NCBI GenBank assembly: GCA_023700845.1
Contig: JAMPYD010000175.1
Span: forward strand, 1-5,314
Reading direction: 5' to 3'
Length of the DNA: 5,314 bases
Origin: Elusimicrobiota bacterium
GTDB taxonomy: Bacteria > Elusimicrobiota > Elusimicrobia > UBA1565 > UBA9628
Shown here: positions 1 to 4,528 of the stretch, in pieces
How positions within the stretch are numbered: position 1 is the stretch's first letter
Layout: the number at the start of each line of letters is the position of its first letter
The notes under the pieces: model-generated
Told to the model about the DNA's origin: nothing
What the model saw: only the letters and a program-made list of their open reading frames with translations
The model's database searches: none
Program-made: the position numbers and the translations under genes

Positions 1-58
1 ACTCCAACGGGAATGGACGGCTAGGAGTTATGCAACAACGGGATGCCAGGCACCGCCT
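1..58. other. Left-edge non-coding stretch, downstream of the exported-protein gene
   Basis: No gene can be supported here. An 8-base direct repeat CAACGGGA occurs at 5-12 and 36-43, and ACTCC (1-5) could pair with GGAGT (24-28). The stretch is somewhat less GC-rich than the genes, as expected for an intergenic region. Two plus-strand frames end here (stops at 22-24 and 60-62) and could be the tail of a gene entering from the left, but too little is visible to tell. Confidence 0.35.
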
Positions 59-73
59 CTAAAAAGGAGGCGG
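53..73. terminator. GC-rich hairpin spanning the stop codon of the exported-protein gene
   Basis: CCGCCTC (53-59) pairs with GAGGCGG (67-73), a perfect 7-base stem around a 7-base loop. The stop codon of the minus-strand gene (59-61) falls at the stem-loop boundary. There is no T-tract after the stem on either strand; the run of five T on the minus strand lies inside the loop. It may be a weak or Rho-assisted transcript end, or serve mRNA 3'-end stability. Confidence 0.3.
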
Positions 74-1648
74 GAAGGGGCGGGGGTAGGAGGGGACGGT
101 CTCCCATTTCGAGCGGTCGAGAGGCGCGCGCAGGAAGTAGTCCATGACGCCGCCGACGGGCTCGCGGCCGAACTTGCGGCTCGACGGGATCTGCGGCAGG
201 CGCACGAACAGGATCGCGAGGAGGTCTTCGCGGATCATGTTCTCGAGCGGCGAGTACTCACGTCCGCTGGGCTCGGCCCCGAAGGCGCCGGCCATGGTCA
301 GGAGGTCGCCGCCGACCGCGTTGAACGACGCCCGGGGGAAGCTGCGCGTCGGCTCCTGGCGCAGCGACTGGTAGATCTGCTCGCCGGCCTCCGGATCCTT
401 CAGCCCCACGGCCTTGGAGATCATCTTGGCGATGACCGTCGGGGTCTTGCCGGTCTCGGGGAACTTCCAGCCCTGCTCGCGGACCGGATCGGCGATCAGC
501 GCGGTGCAGTTCTTGCGCGTCTTGTCGTACTTGAGCTCCTGCGAGTAGTACTTCGCGTACTGGGCCGCGAACGTCTCCTGGAATTGCGCGGGGACGCGGG
601 CGTCCTTCATCACCATGACCAGGACGAAGGACGGCCGGTACCAGCTCTGGCCGCTGTTCAGGTCGGTCATGTACTTGTCCATCGGCACCATGCTCGCGAT
701 GATCCCCTTCTCGCTGTAGGTGTTCATGTCGTAGAAGTTGTTGAAGATCCAATCCGCCATGCTCCCGCCGGGGCCGTAGCGGCCGGTGAAGAGGCTGGCG
801 TGGCCGGCCTGAGCCTCGTCGTCGTCGCCCTGAGCGCCGTTGAGCATGAAGCCCATGACGGGCAGCCCCTCCCAGGCGCGGCCCGCGCCGGGCTTCTCCC
901 AGAGGAGCAAGGTCTGGAACGGCTTCTTGGCGCCGCCCTTGTCCGCGGCGACGAGGGCGTCGATGTCGGCCGCGTTCTTCACGTCGGCTTCCTTCAGATT
1001 CGAGGCGTCGATGCGGTAATCCTCGGGCCAGATCGTGCGCGCGACCAGGACCTTCACTCCGTCCTTCTCGATCAGCTCGCCGCGCACGCGCACGGTGCGG
1101 CCGCGCATGTAGGCCAGGCTCGAGGCGTCGTAGTAGGAGCGGTTCGATTCGATCTTCTCCGCGAGCGCGAACGGCACGACCGTGCCGTCCCGGAGCCTCG
1201 CGGTGAGCCCGTCCGCCGACAAGGTCACGCCCTCGTGCATCTCGCGCGAGCCGATCCAGACCAGGCCCGCGGGGCCCGCCTTGGGGTAGGCGAGCGCGTC
1301 GTCCATGAAGTACCACTTGCCCTCGACGGGGCCGTTGCAGGCGACGCAGCGGCCGGTGGACAGCTCGAAATCCGCCTCGGGGTAAAGGCCGAGGAAGCCG
1401 CTCGTGAGGCGGCGTACGGACTCCGCCGGGGCCGAGGTCGGAGCGGGGGCCTCCGCGGCGACGGGGACGAAAACGGGCGGAACGGGCCGGGGCGCGAGGA
1501 CGGGGGACGCGCGGCCGGGGCCCGCGTGGACCGGAGCGGCGACCCCCGCGCCGAACAGGCGCGAGCCGTCGAAGACCGCGTCGGGGGCGGCGGCGGCTCC
1601 CGACGCCAAGGCGAGGATCAGCGCGACGAGCCCGGTCATTTTCTTCAC
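59..1648 (-). CDS. Exported protein with possible permuted papain/NlpC-P60-like C-terminal domain, 529 aa
   Basis: I do not recognise a named family for this protein. Residues 1-21 form a Sec signal peptide: a basic MKK start, a hydrophobic stretch (LVALILALASG) and an Ala-rich likely cleavage site near AAAA-PD. Residues about 36-77 are a Pro/Ala-rich linker. A CVAC pair (C101, C104) opens a region of about 110 residues. Its part reading GRTVRVRGELIEKDGVKV could be an OB-like beta barrel. The C-terminal half holds GHASLF (H283) and KNCTAL (C381), about 100 residues apart. His before Cys is the order of catalytic residues in permuted NlpC/P60 and LRAT-like domains, so peptidase, amidase or acyltransferase activity in the envelope is possible but inferred. 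The start is GTG at 1648, because the ATG three codons later would lose the Lys-Lys n-region. The gene is divergent from the DUF2267 gene. High confidence that it is an exported protein, low on function. Confidence 0.85.
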   Translation of the reverse strand: MKKMTGLVALILALASGAAAAPDAVFDGSRLFGAGVAAPVHAGPGRASPVLAPRPVPPVFVPVAAEAPAPTSAPAESVRRLTSGFLGLYPEADFELSTGRCVACNGPVEGKWYFMDDALAYPKAGPAGLVWIGSREMHEGVTLSADGLTARLRDGTVVPFALAEKIESNRSYYDASSLAYMRGRTVRVRGELIEKDGVKVLVARTIWPEDYRIDASNLKEADVKNAADIDALVAADKGGAKKPFQTLLLWEKPGAGRAWEGLPVMGFMLNGAQGDDDEAQAGHASLFTGRYGPGGSMADWIFNNFYDMNTYSEKGIIASMVPMDKYMTDLNSGQSWYRPSFVLVMVMKDARVPAQFQETFAAQYAKYYSQELKYDKTRKNCTALIADPVREQGWKFPETGKTPTVIAKMISKAVGLKDPEAGEQIYQSLRQEPTRSFPRASFNAVGGDLLTMAGAFGAEPSGREYSPLENMIREDLLAILFVRLPQIPSSRKFGREPVGGVMDYFLRAPLDRSKWETVPSYPRPFPPPF

Positions 1649-1654
1649 CTGATA

Positions 1655-1660
1655 ATTATA
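1655..1660 (-). promoter_or_regulatory. Perfect -10 hexamer TATAAT, possibly driving a leaderless mRNA
   Basis: On the minus strand TATAAT is followed by six bases (TATCAG) and then the GTG start of the exported protein. A transcription start about seven bases past the hexamer would fall on or next to that GTG, leaving no 5' leader. I see no convincing -35 box at 16-18 bases upstream. The alternative reading is that AGGTGA (1645-1650) is a Shine-Dalgarno site for the ATG at 1639. That would give an mRNA starting inside its own ribosome binding site, which makes it less likely with this promoter. Confidence 0.5.
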
Positions 1661-1744
1661 ACCGACGCCGGGCCGGATTCATCCGAAAGTTACCTTTCCT
1701 CCATGGCCATCCGCCCCGCCCTCGGCTACCTTGTACATGAGGGC

Positions 1745-1750
1745 GGAGGG
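1745..1750 (+). promoter_or_regulatory. Ribosome binding site GGAGGG that fixes the DUF2267 start
   Basis: GGAGGG lies six bases before the ATG at 1757. The in-frame upstream ATG at 1703 is preceded by CCTTTCCTCC, which has no Shine-Dalgarno character, so 1757 is the better start. Confidence 0.75.
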
Positions 1751-1756
1751 CTCCAT

Positions 1757-2275
1757 ATGAGAAGACATACGCCGGACACGTTCGACACGGCCGTGCAGAA
1801 GGGGAACATCTGGCTCAAGGACATCGAGCGGGCCGGAAAGCTTCGCAGCCGGTTCCAGGCCTACGCCGTTTTGCGCTCCGTGCTCCACGCCCTGCGCGAC
1901 TGCCTTCCCGCCGCCGAGGCCGTCAAATTCTCCGCGCAGATGCCCCTCATGGTGAAGGGCGTGTTCTTCGACGGCTGGAAGGTGTCGCCGAAGCCGGCGC
2001 GCATGACCCGCGACGAGTTCAACGCCTGCATCCGACGCGGGCTCAAGGAGGCGAGCGGCGTCGAGCCCGCGGTCGCGCTGAAGGCCGTCCTCTCCGCGCT
2101 GTGCATCCACGTCAGCCCGGCGGTCCTCGACACGATCGAGCCCGTCCTGCCGCGCGAGGTCCACGCCATGGTGAGCACGGCGCTGACCGAGATCCACGCG
2201 GAGCAGACGGACGCGCTGGCGGTCGCCCCCAACGACATCCAGTCCCCGGACCTCGGGGGGCCGTTCGGCGAATAG
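1757..2275 (+). CDS. DUF2267 family protein, 172 aa
   Basis: The protein matches the DUF2267 pattern from memory: an N-terminal helix; a central block with YAVLRSVLHALRDCLP (residues 36-51) and AQMPLMVKGVFFDGW (60-74); an EF segment near 87-88; and a second helical half ALKAVLSALCIHVSP (107-121) ending in the 'VLPREVHAM' helix (130-138). The two halves look like related helical units, LRSVLHALRDCLP and LKAVLSALCIHVS. The family is cytosolic, all-helical and of unknown biochemical function. No signal peptide or membrane segment is present. The polar tail after about residue 150 is probably disordered. It is the first gene of a plus-strand series, 42 bases before the receiver gene. That gap carries its own promoter-like signal, so co-transcription is not certain. 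The family call is fairly secure; a role cannot be given. Confidence 0.85.
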   Translation: MRRHTPDTFDTAVQKGNIWLKDIERAGKLRSRFQAYAVLRSVLHALRDCLPAAEAVKFSAQMPLMVKGVFFDGWKVSPKPARMTRDEFNACIRRGLKEASGVEPAVALKAVLSALCIHVSPAVLDTIEPVLPREVHAMVSTALTEIHAEQTDALAVAPNDIQSPDLGGPFGE

Positions 2276-2297
2276 GCCCCCATGGACTTCCTTCGCG

Positions 2298-2313
2298 CGA
2301 ATTGATAAATTCG
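2298..2313. repeat. Inverted repeat CGAATT-gata-AATTCG just before the receiver gene
   Basis: Two perfect 6-base arms (2298-2303 and 2308-2313) flank a 4-base spacer and end four bases before the ATG at 2318. The repeat covers the place where a ribosome binding site should be and overlaps the candidate -10 hexamer at 2306-2311. It could be an operator for a dimeric regulator, or a weak RNA hairpin if transcripts start upstream. A chance origin cannot be excluded, although such AT-rich symmetry is rare in this GC-rich window. Confidence 0.4.
2306..2311 (+). promoter_or_regulatory. Candidate -10 hexamer TAAATT for a leaderless receiver transcript
   Basis: TAAATT fits the TANNNT form of a -10 element. 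It is followed by exactly six bases (CGGCGC) and the ATG at 2318, the same geometry as the TATAAT-N6-GTG at the exported-protein gene. No Shine-Dalgarno-like sequence is present in the 2276-2317 gap. This would give the receiver, fixC and fixX their own promoter, separate from that of the DUF2267 gene. No clear -35 box is visible. Confidence 0.4.
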
Positions 2314-2317
2314 GCGC

Positions 2318-2692
2318 ATGGCCAAGAAAGTCCTCGTTATCGACGATGAACCCGAGATGCTCGCGCTGGTGAAATACACGCTCGAGCACGGGGGCTTCGA
2401 GGTGCACACCTGCGACAACGGCCGCCACGCCTGGGACGAGATCGCCAAGGTCAAGCCCGACGTGCTCGTCCTCGACGTGATGCTTCCCGGCATCGACGGC
2501 TACTCGCTGCAGCTGAAGATCGCGGCCGAGCCCACGACGAAGGACCTTCCGATCGTCGTCCTGACGGCTCTGGAGCCGTCGAAGACCCTTTTCCAGAAGT
2601 TCCCGCAGGTCGTGGGCTTCATGACCAAGCCTTTCAAGACGGAAGAGCTCCTGAAGACGGTCCAGGACGCCTCCGCGAAAGTCGCGGGGTGA
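2318..2692 (+). CDS. Single-domain response regulator (receiver only), 124 aa
   Basis: This is a complete CheY-like receiver domain with no output domain. The acidic pair D9-D10 (in VLVIDDEPEM), the phosphoacceptor D53 (VLVLDVMLPGIDGY), the switch threonine T83 (VVLTAL) and the invariant lysine K104 (MTKPF) are all present. It should therefore bind magnesium and accept phosphate from a histidine kinase, then act through protein contacts rather than DNA binding. The position before the K-P-F loop has Met (M102) and the switch aromatic position has Phe (F101), a common variation. The stop is 10 bases before fixC, so the two are probably co-transcribed and this protein may regulate or sense the redox module. 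No kinase lies in the window. The ATG has no ribosome binding site and may be translated leaderless. Family certain, partner unknown. Confidence 0.95.
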   Translation: MAKKVLVIDDEPEMLALVKYTLEHGGFEVHTCDNGRHAWDEIAKVKPDVLVLDVMLPGIDGYSLQLKIAAEPTTKDLPIVVLTALEPSKTLFQKFPQVVGFMTKPFKTEELLKTVQDASAKVAG

Positions 2693-2695
2693 GGA
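2690..2695 (+). promoter_or_regulatory. Ribosome binding site for fixC overlapping the receiver stop codon
   Basis: TGAGGA overlaps the TGA stop of the receiver gene (2690-2692) and lies seven bases before the fixC ATG at 2703. The placement suggests that ribosomes finishing the receiver help start fixC. Confidence 0.6.
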
Positions 2696-2702
2696 TGATC
2701 CC

Positions 2703-4007
2703 ATGGCTGAAGAACCCGCCTTTGACGCGATCGTCGTAGGAGCCGGACCGGCGGGCCTCTCCGCCGCCATCGTGATGGCCCGCGCGGGCCTGAAGGTCGT
2801 CGTCCTCGAACGCGGCGAGTACCCCGGCGCCAAGAACGTGCAGGGCGCGGTGCTGTACTCGAAGATGCTCCACGAGATCGTCCCCGAGTTCTGGAAGGCC
2901 GCCGACGCCCCGGTCGAGCGCCCGATCGTCGAGCAGAAGACCTGCATCACGACCGAGGACTCCTTCGTCACCGTCGGCTACCGCTCGAAGAAGTTCCTCG
3001 AGGGCATCCCGAACTGCTACACGATCATCCGCACCCAGTTCGACCAGTGGTACGCGAAGCAGGCCGAGGCGGCAGGGGCCGAGGTGTACTGCGGCATGAT
3101 GGTCGCCGACGTCCTCAAGGACGCCTCCGGCAAGATCACCGGCATCAAGACCTCCGACGGCGACGAGCTCACCGCCAACGTCGTCATCGCCTGCGACGGC
3201 GTCAACTCGATCATCGCGCAGAAGGCCGGCTTCATCGACGAGCTCAAGTCCTCGGAAGTCGCGCTCGGCGCCAAGGAGGTCATCGGCCTCGCGCCCGGCG
3301 TCATCGAGGACCGCTTCCAGCTCAACCCCGGCGAGGGGGCCACGATGGAGATGTTCGGCTCGGTCTCCTTGGGCATGCTCGGCTACGCCTTCCTGTACAC
3401 GAACAAGGAGTCCCTCGCGCTCGGCGTCGGCTGCAAGCTGTCCGACTACCAGCGCACGGGCCTGCGCCCGTCCGACCATCTCGAGCACGTGAAGGCTCAC
3501 CCGTTGGTCAAGAAGCTGATCTCCGGCGGCAAGCTGCTCGAGTACTCCGCGCACCTGATCCCCGAGGGCGGCTACAAGTCGATGCCCCCGCTCGCCGCCG
3601 ACGGGTTCCTCGTCGCGGGCGACGCGGCGCAGATGACGAACCCCGCCTACCGCGAGGGCTCCAACCTCGCGATGACCGCCGGCAAGCTCGCGGCGGAGAC
3701 CGTCATCGAGGCCAAGAAGAAGGGCGACTACACGAAGGCGACGTTGTCCGCCTACGTCGACAAGCTCAACGCGTCCTACGTCCTGCCCGACATGGAGGAC
3801 ATCCAGGACCTCGAGGAGCACGTCGAGAACTCCCCGGGCTTCCTCGAGTTCTACCCGAAGCTCGCCTGCGAGCTGGCCCAGCTGCGCTTCTCGGCCGACG
3901 GCGTGCCCAAGCGCACGCATCTGAAGACGGCCCTCGGGATGATCCGCGAGCGCGGCTTCGTGCGCGTGGCGAAGGACCTGTTCCCTCTGCGGAAGGTGGC
4001 GATCTGA
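2703..4007 (+). CDS. fixC: FixC-like FAD-dependent oxidoreductase (ETF:quinone oxidoreductase family), 434 aa
   Basis: FixC is the flavoprotein that, with FixX, passes electrons from the ETF-like FixA/FixB to the quinone pool at the membrane face. In FixABCX this can be coupled to ferredoxin reduction. The sequence shows an N-terminal Rossmann FAD motif GAGPAG (residues 13-18) with the ribose-binding acid E36 in VVVLERG, the family's GAKNVQG stretch that follows, a middle FAD motif ACDG (163-166) and the C-terminal FAD motif GDAAQ (306-310) followed by the substrate-side segment NPAYREGSNLAM. The length is typical of FixC and has no fused iron-sulfur domain; that part is the next gene. The reading frame is intact. 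The related geranylgeranyl reductase family shares these motifs, but the adjacent fixX favours FixC. No fixA or fixB lies in the window, so the electron donor is not shown. Confidence 0.9.
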   Translation: MAEEPAFDAIVVGAGPAGLSAAIVMARAGLKVVVLERGEYPGAKNVQGAVLYSKMLHEIVPEFWKAADAPVERPIVEQKTCITTEDSFVTVGYRSKKFLEGIPNCYTIIRTQFDQWYAKQAEAAGAEVYCGMMVADVLKDASGKITGIKTSDGDELTANVVIACDGVNSIIAQKAGFIDELKSSEVALGAKEVIGLAPGVIEDRFQLNPGEGATMEMFGSVSLGMLGYAFLYTNKESLALGVGCKLSDYQRTGLRPSDHLEHVKAHPLVKKLISGGKLLEYSAHLIPEGGYKSMPPLAADGFLVAGDAAQMTNPAYREGSNLAMTAGKLAAETVIEAKKKGDYTKATLSAYVDKLNASYVLPDMEDIQDLEEHVENSPGFLEFYPKLACELAQLRFSADGVPKRTHLKTALGMIRERGFVRVAKDLFPLRKVAI

Positions 4008-4324
4008 TGGACATCAAAGACATCAAGGTGGAGACGGGCGTCGAGGCCAAGCTCGGCACGCTCGAGTGGAAGAAGCAGCCTGAGGCCAACATCCTCCTGA
4101 AGAACTCCGGCGCGGACTCGCCGTGCGTGACGAAGTGCTCGGCCAAGACCTGCACGACCGTCTGCCCCGCCAAGGTGTACGAGTGGGAGGCCGCCCACAA
4201 CAAGGTCATCGTCAACTACGAGAACTGCATCGAGTGCGGCGCCTGCCGCATGCTCTGCCCGTTCGACAACATCGTCTGCGAGTGGCCCGGCGGCGGCCAG
4301 GGCGTCAAGTACAAGTACGGCTGA
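4007..4324 (+). CDS. fixX: FixX-like ferredoxin with two possible 4Fe-4S sites, 105 aa
   Basis: This is the iron-sulfur partner of FixC, matching the detached C-terminal domain of ETF:quinone oxidoreductase. The second half has the diagnostic FixX pattern: CPAKVYEW (53-60), NYENCIECGACRMLCP (70-85) and a W-P-GGG-G-VKYKYG ending. Cysteines C74, C77, C80 and C84 form CxxCxxCxxxCP. A second set, C40, C44, C49 and C53, makes a two-cluster ferredoxin possible; the E. coli FixX I recall keeps far fewer of these cysteines. C91 is an extra cysteine. The start ATG shares its A with the fixC TGA (TGATG at 4005-4009), and GGAAGGTGG (3991-3999) within fixC serves as ribosome binding site, so the two are translationally coupled and probably made in matched amounts. 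Acts in the cytoplasm at the membrane. Confidence 0.92.
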   Translation: MDIKDIKVETGVEAKLGTLEWKKQPEANILLKNSGADSPCVTKCSAKTCTTVCPAKVYEWEAAHNKVIVNYENCIECGACRMLCPFDNIVCEWPGGGQGVKYKYG

Positions 4325-4327
4325 TCC

Positions 4328-4341
4328 GCGCCGCTAGGCGC
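4328..4341. terminator. Short stem-loop between convergent genes, possible weak terminator
   Basis: GCGCC (4328-4332) and GGCGC (4337-4341) form a perfect 5-base stem around a GCTA loop. It lies in the 16-base junction between the stop of fixX and the stop of the His-rich peptide gene on the other strand. Neither strand has a following T-tract, so it does not meet the standard for intrinsic termination; Rho-dependent ending or simple read-through is equally possible. Confidence 0.25.
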
Positions 4342-4526
4342 TAGTGATTGCCGTGATGGCCGGTGTGGTTGCTGTGGCCGTGCTTCCGGCGCTTGCGCGC
4401 GTGATGCTCGTGCCGCGCCATCAGGAAGCAGACGCCCAGGATCGCGGCGATGACGAGGATGAGGAGCACGGCGGTGAGCACCGGCTGGTGGGACTTCGTC
4501 ATCATCGGGATCGTGATCGGGTTCAT
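4341..4526 (-). CDS. Small single-pass membrane protein with His-rich tail, 61 aa
   Basis: I do not recognise a family. The N-terminal 15 residues are short and polar; residues about 16-37 (VLTAVLLILVIAAILGVCFLM) form one clear membrane helix; the last 24 residues are basic and very His-rich (HEHH, KHGH, GHH and others: nine His among them, plus Arg/Lys). Basic residues directly after the helix suggest the tail faces the cytoplasm. A His cluster can bind metal such as Ni, Zn, Co or Cu, but no such role is shown. The ATG lies two bases after the stop of the barrel-protein gene, with no ribosome binding site of its own, so it is probably translated by coupling. Codons end almost always in G or C, as in the neighbours. 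The opposite-strand frame over the same bases has no comparable support. Confidence 0.7.
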   Translation of the reverse strand: MNPITIPMMTKSHQPVLTAVLLILVIAAILGVCFLMARHEHHARKRRKHGHSNHTGHHGNH

Positions 4527-4528
4527 GG

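Larger units (their letters stand above)
1649..1756. promoter_or_regulatory. Divergent intergenic promoter region
   Basis: This 108-base gap separates the outward-facing exported-protein and DUF2267 genes, so it must hold at least one promoter for each direction unless transcription enters from further away. It contains the most AT-rich patch nearby (1651-1661), including the self-complementary ATAATTAT at 1652-1659. On the plus strand GATAAT (1651-1656) and TATAAC (1657-1662) are each one mismatch from a -10 box and could serve the DUF2267 gene with a leader of about 90 bases. No clear -35 element was found for either direction. The rest is GC-rich and shows no obvious operator. Confidence 0.45.

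Noticed and set aside
3..62. Possible C-terminal tail of a plus-strand gene entering from the left edge, ending with TAA at 60-62
   Set aside because: Only about 19 codons are visible with no recognisable pattern; chance cannot be excluded.
584..1702. Long plus-strand open frame running into the DUF2267 gene
   Set aside because: It is antisense to the well-supported exported-protein gene and its translation is Arg/Ala/Gly/His-rich low-complexity, typical of the shadow frames of GC-rich genes. The DUF2267 protein begins at the ATG with a ribosome binding site at 1757.
1703..1756. Alternative upstream ATG at 1703 for the DUF2267 protein
   Set aside because: It has no ribosome binding site and would add 18 residues not typical of the family, whereas the ATG at 1757 has GGAGGG at ideal distance.
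1679..2971. Long minus-strand open frame opposite the DUF2267, receiver and fixC genes
   Set aside because: It covers three genes with clear family motifs on the other strand and shows no domain pattern itself.
2634..3920. Minus-strand open frame of more than 400 codons opposite fixC
   Set aside because: Its Leu/Val/Gly/Asp/Arg-biased translation mirrors the GC-rich codon usage of fixC, and it has no recognisable motif.
3047..4006. Plus-strand frame extending fixX upstream through fixC
   Set aside because: The upstream part is an Arg-rich out-of-frame reading of fixC; FixX starts at the ATG at 4007, which overlaps the fixC stop codon and has a ribosome binding site.
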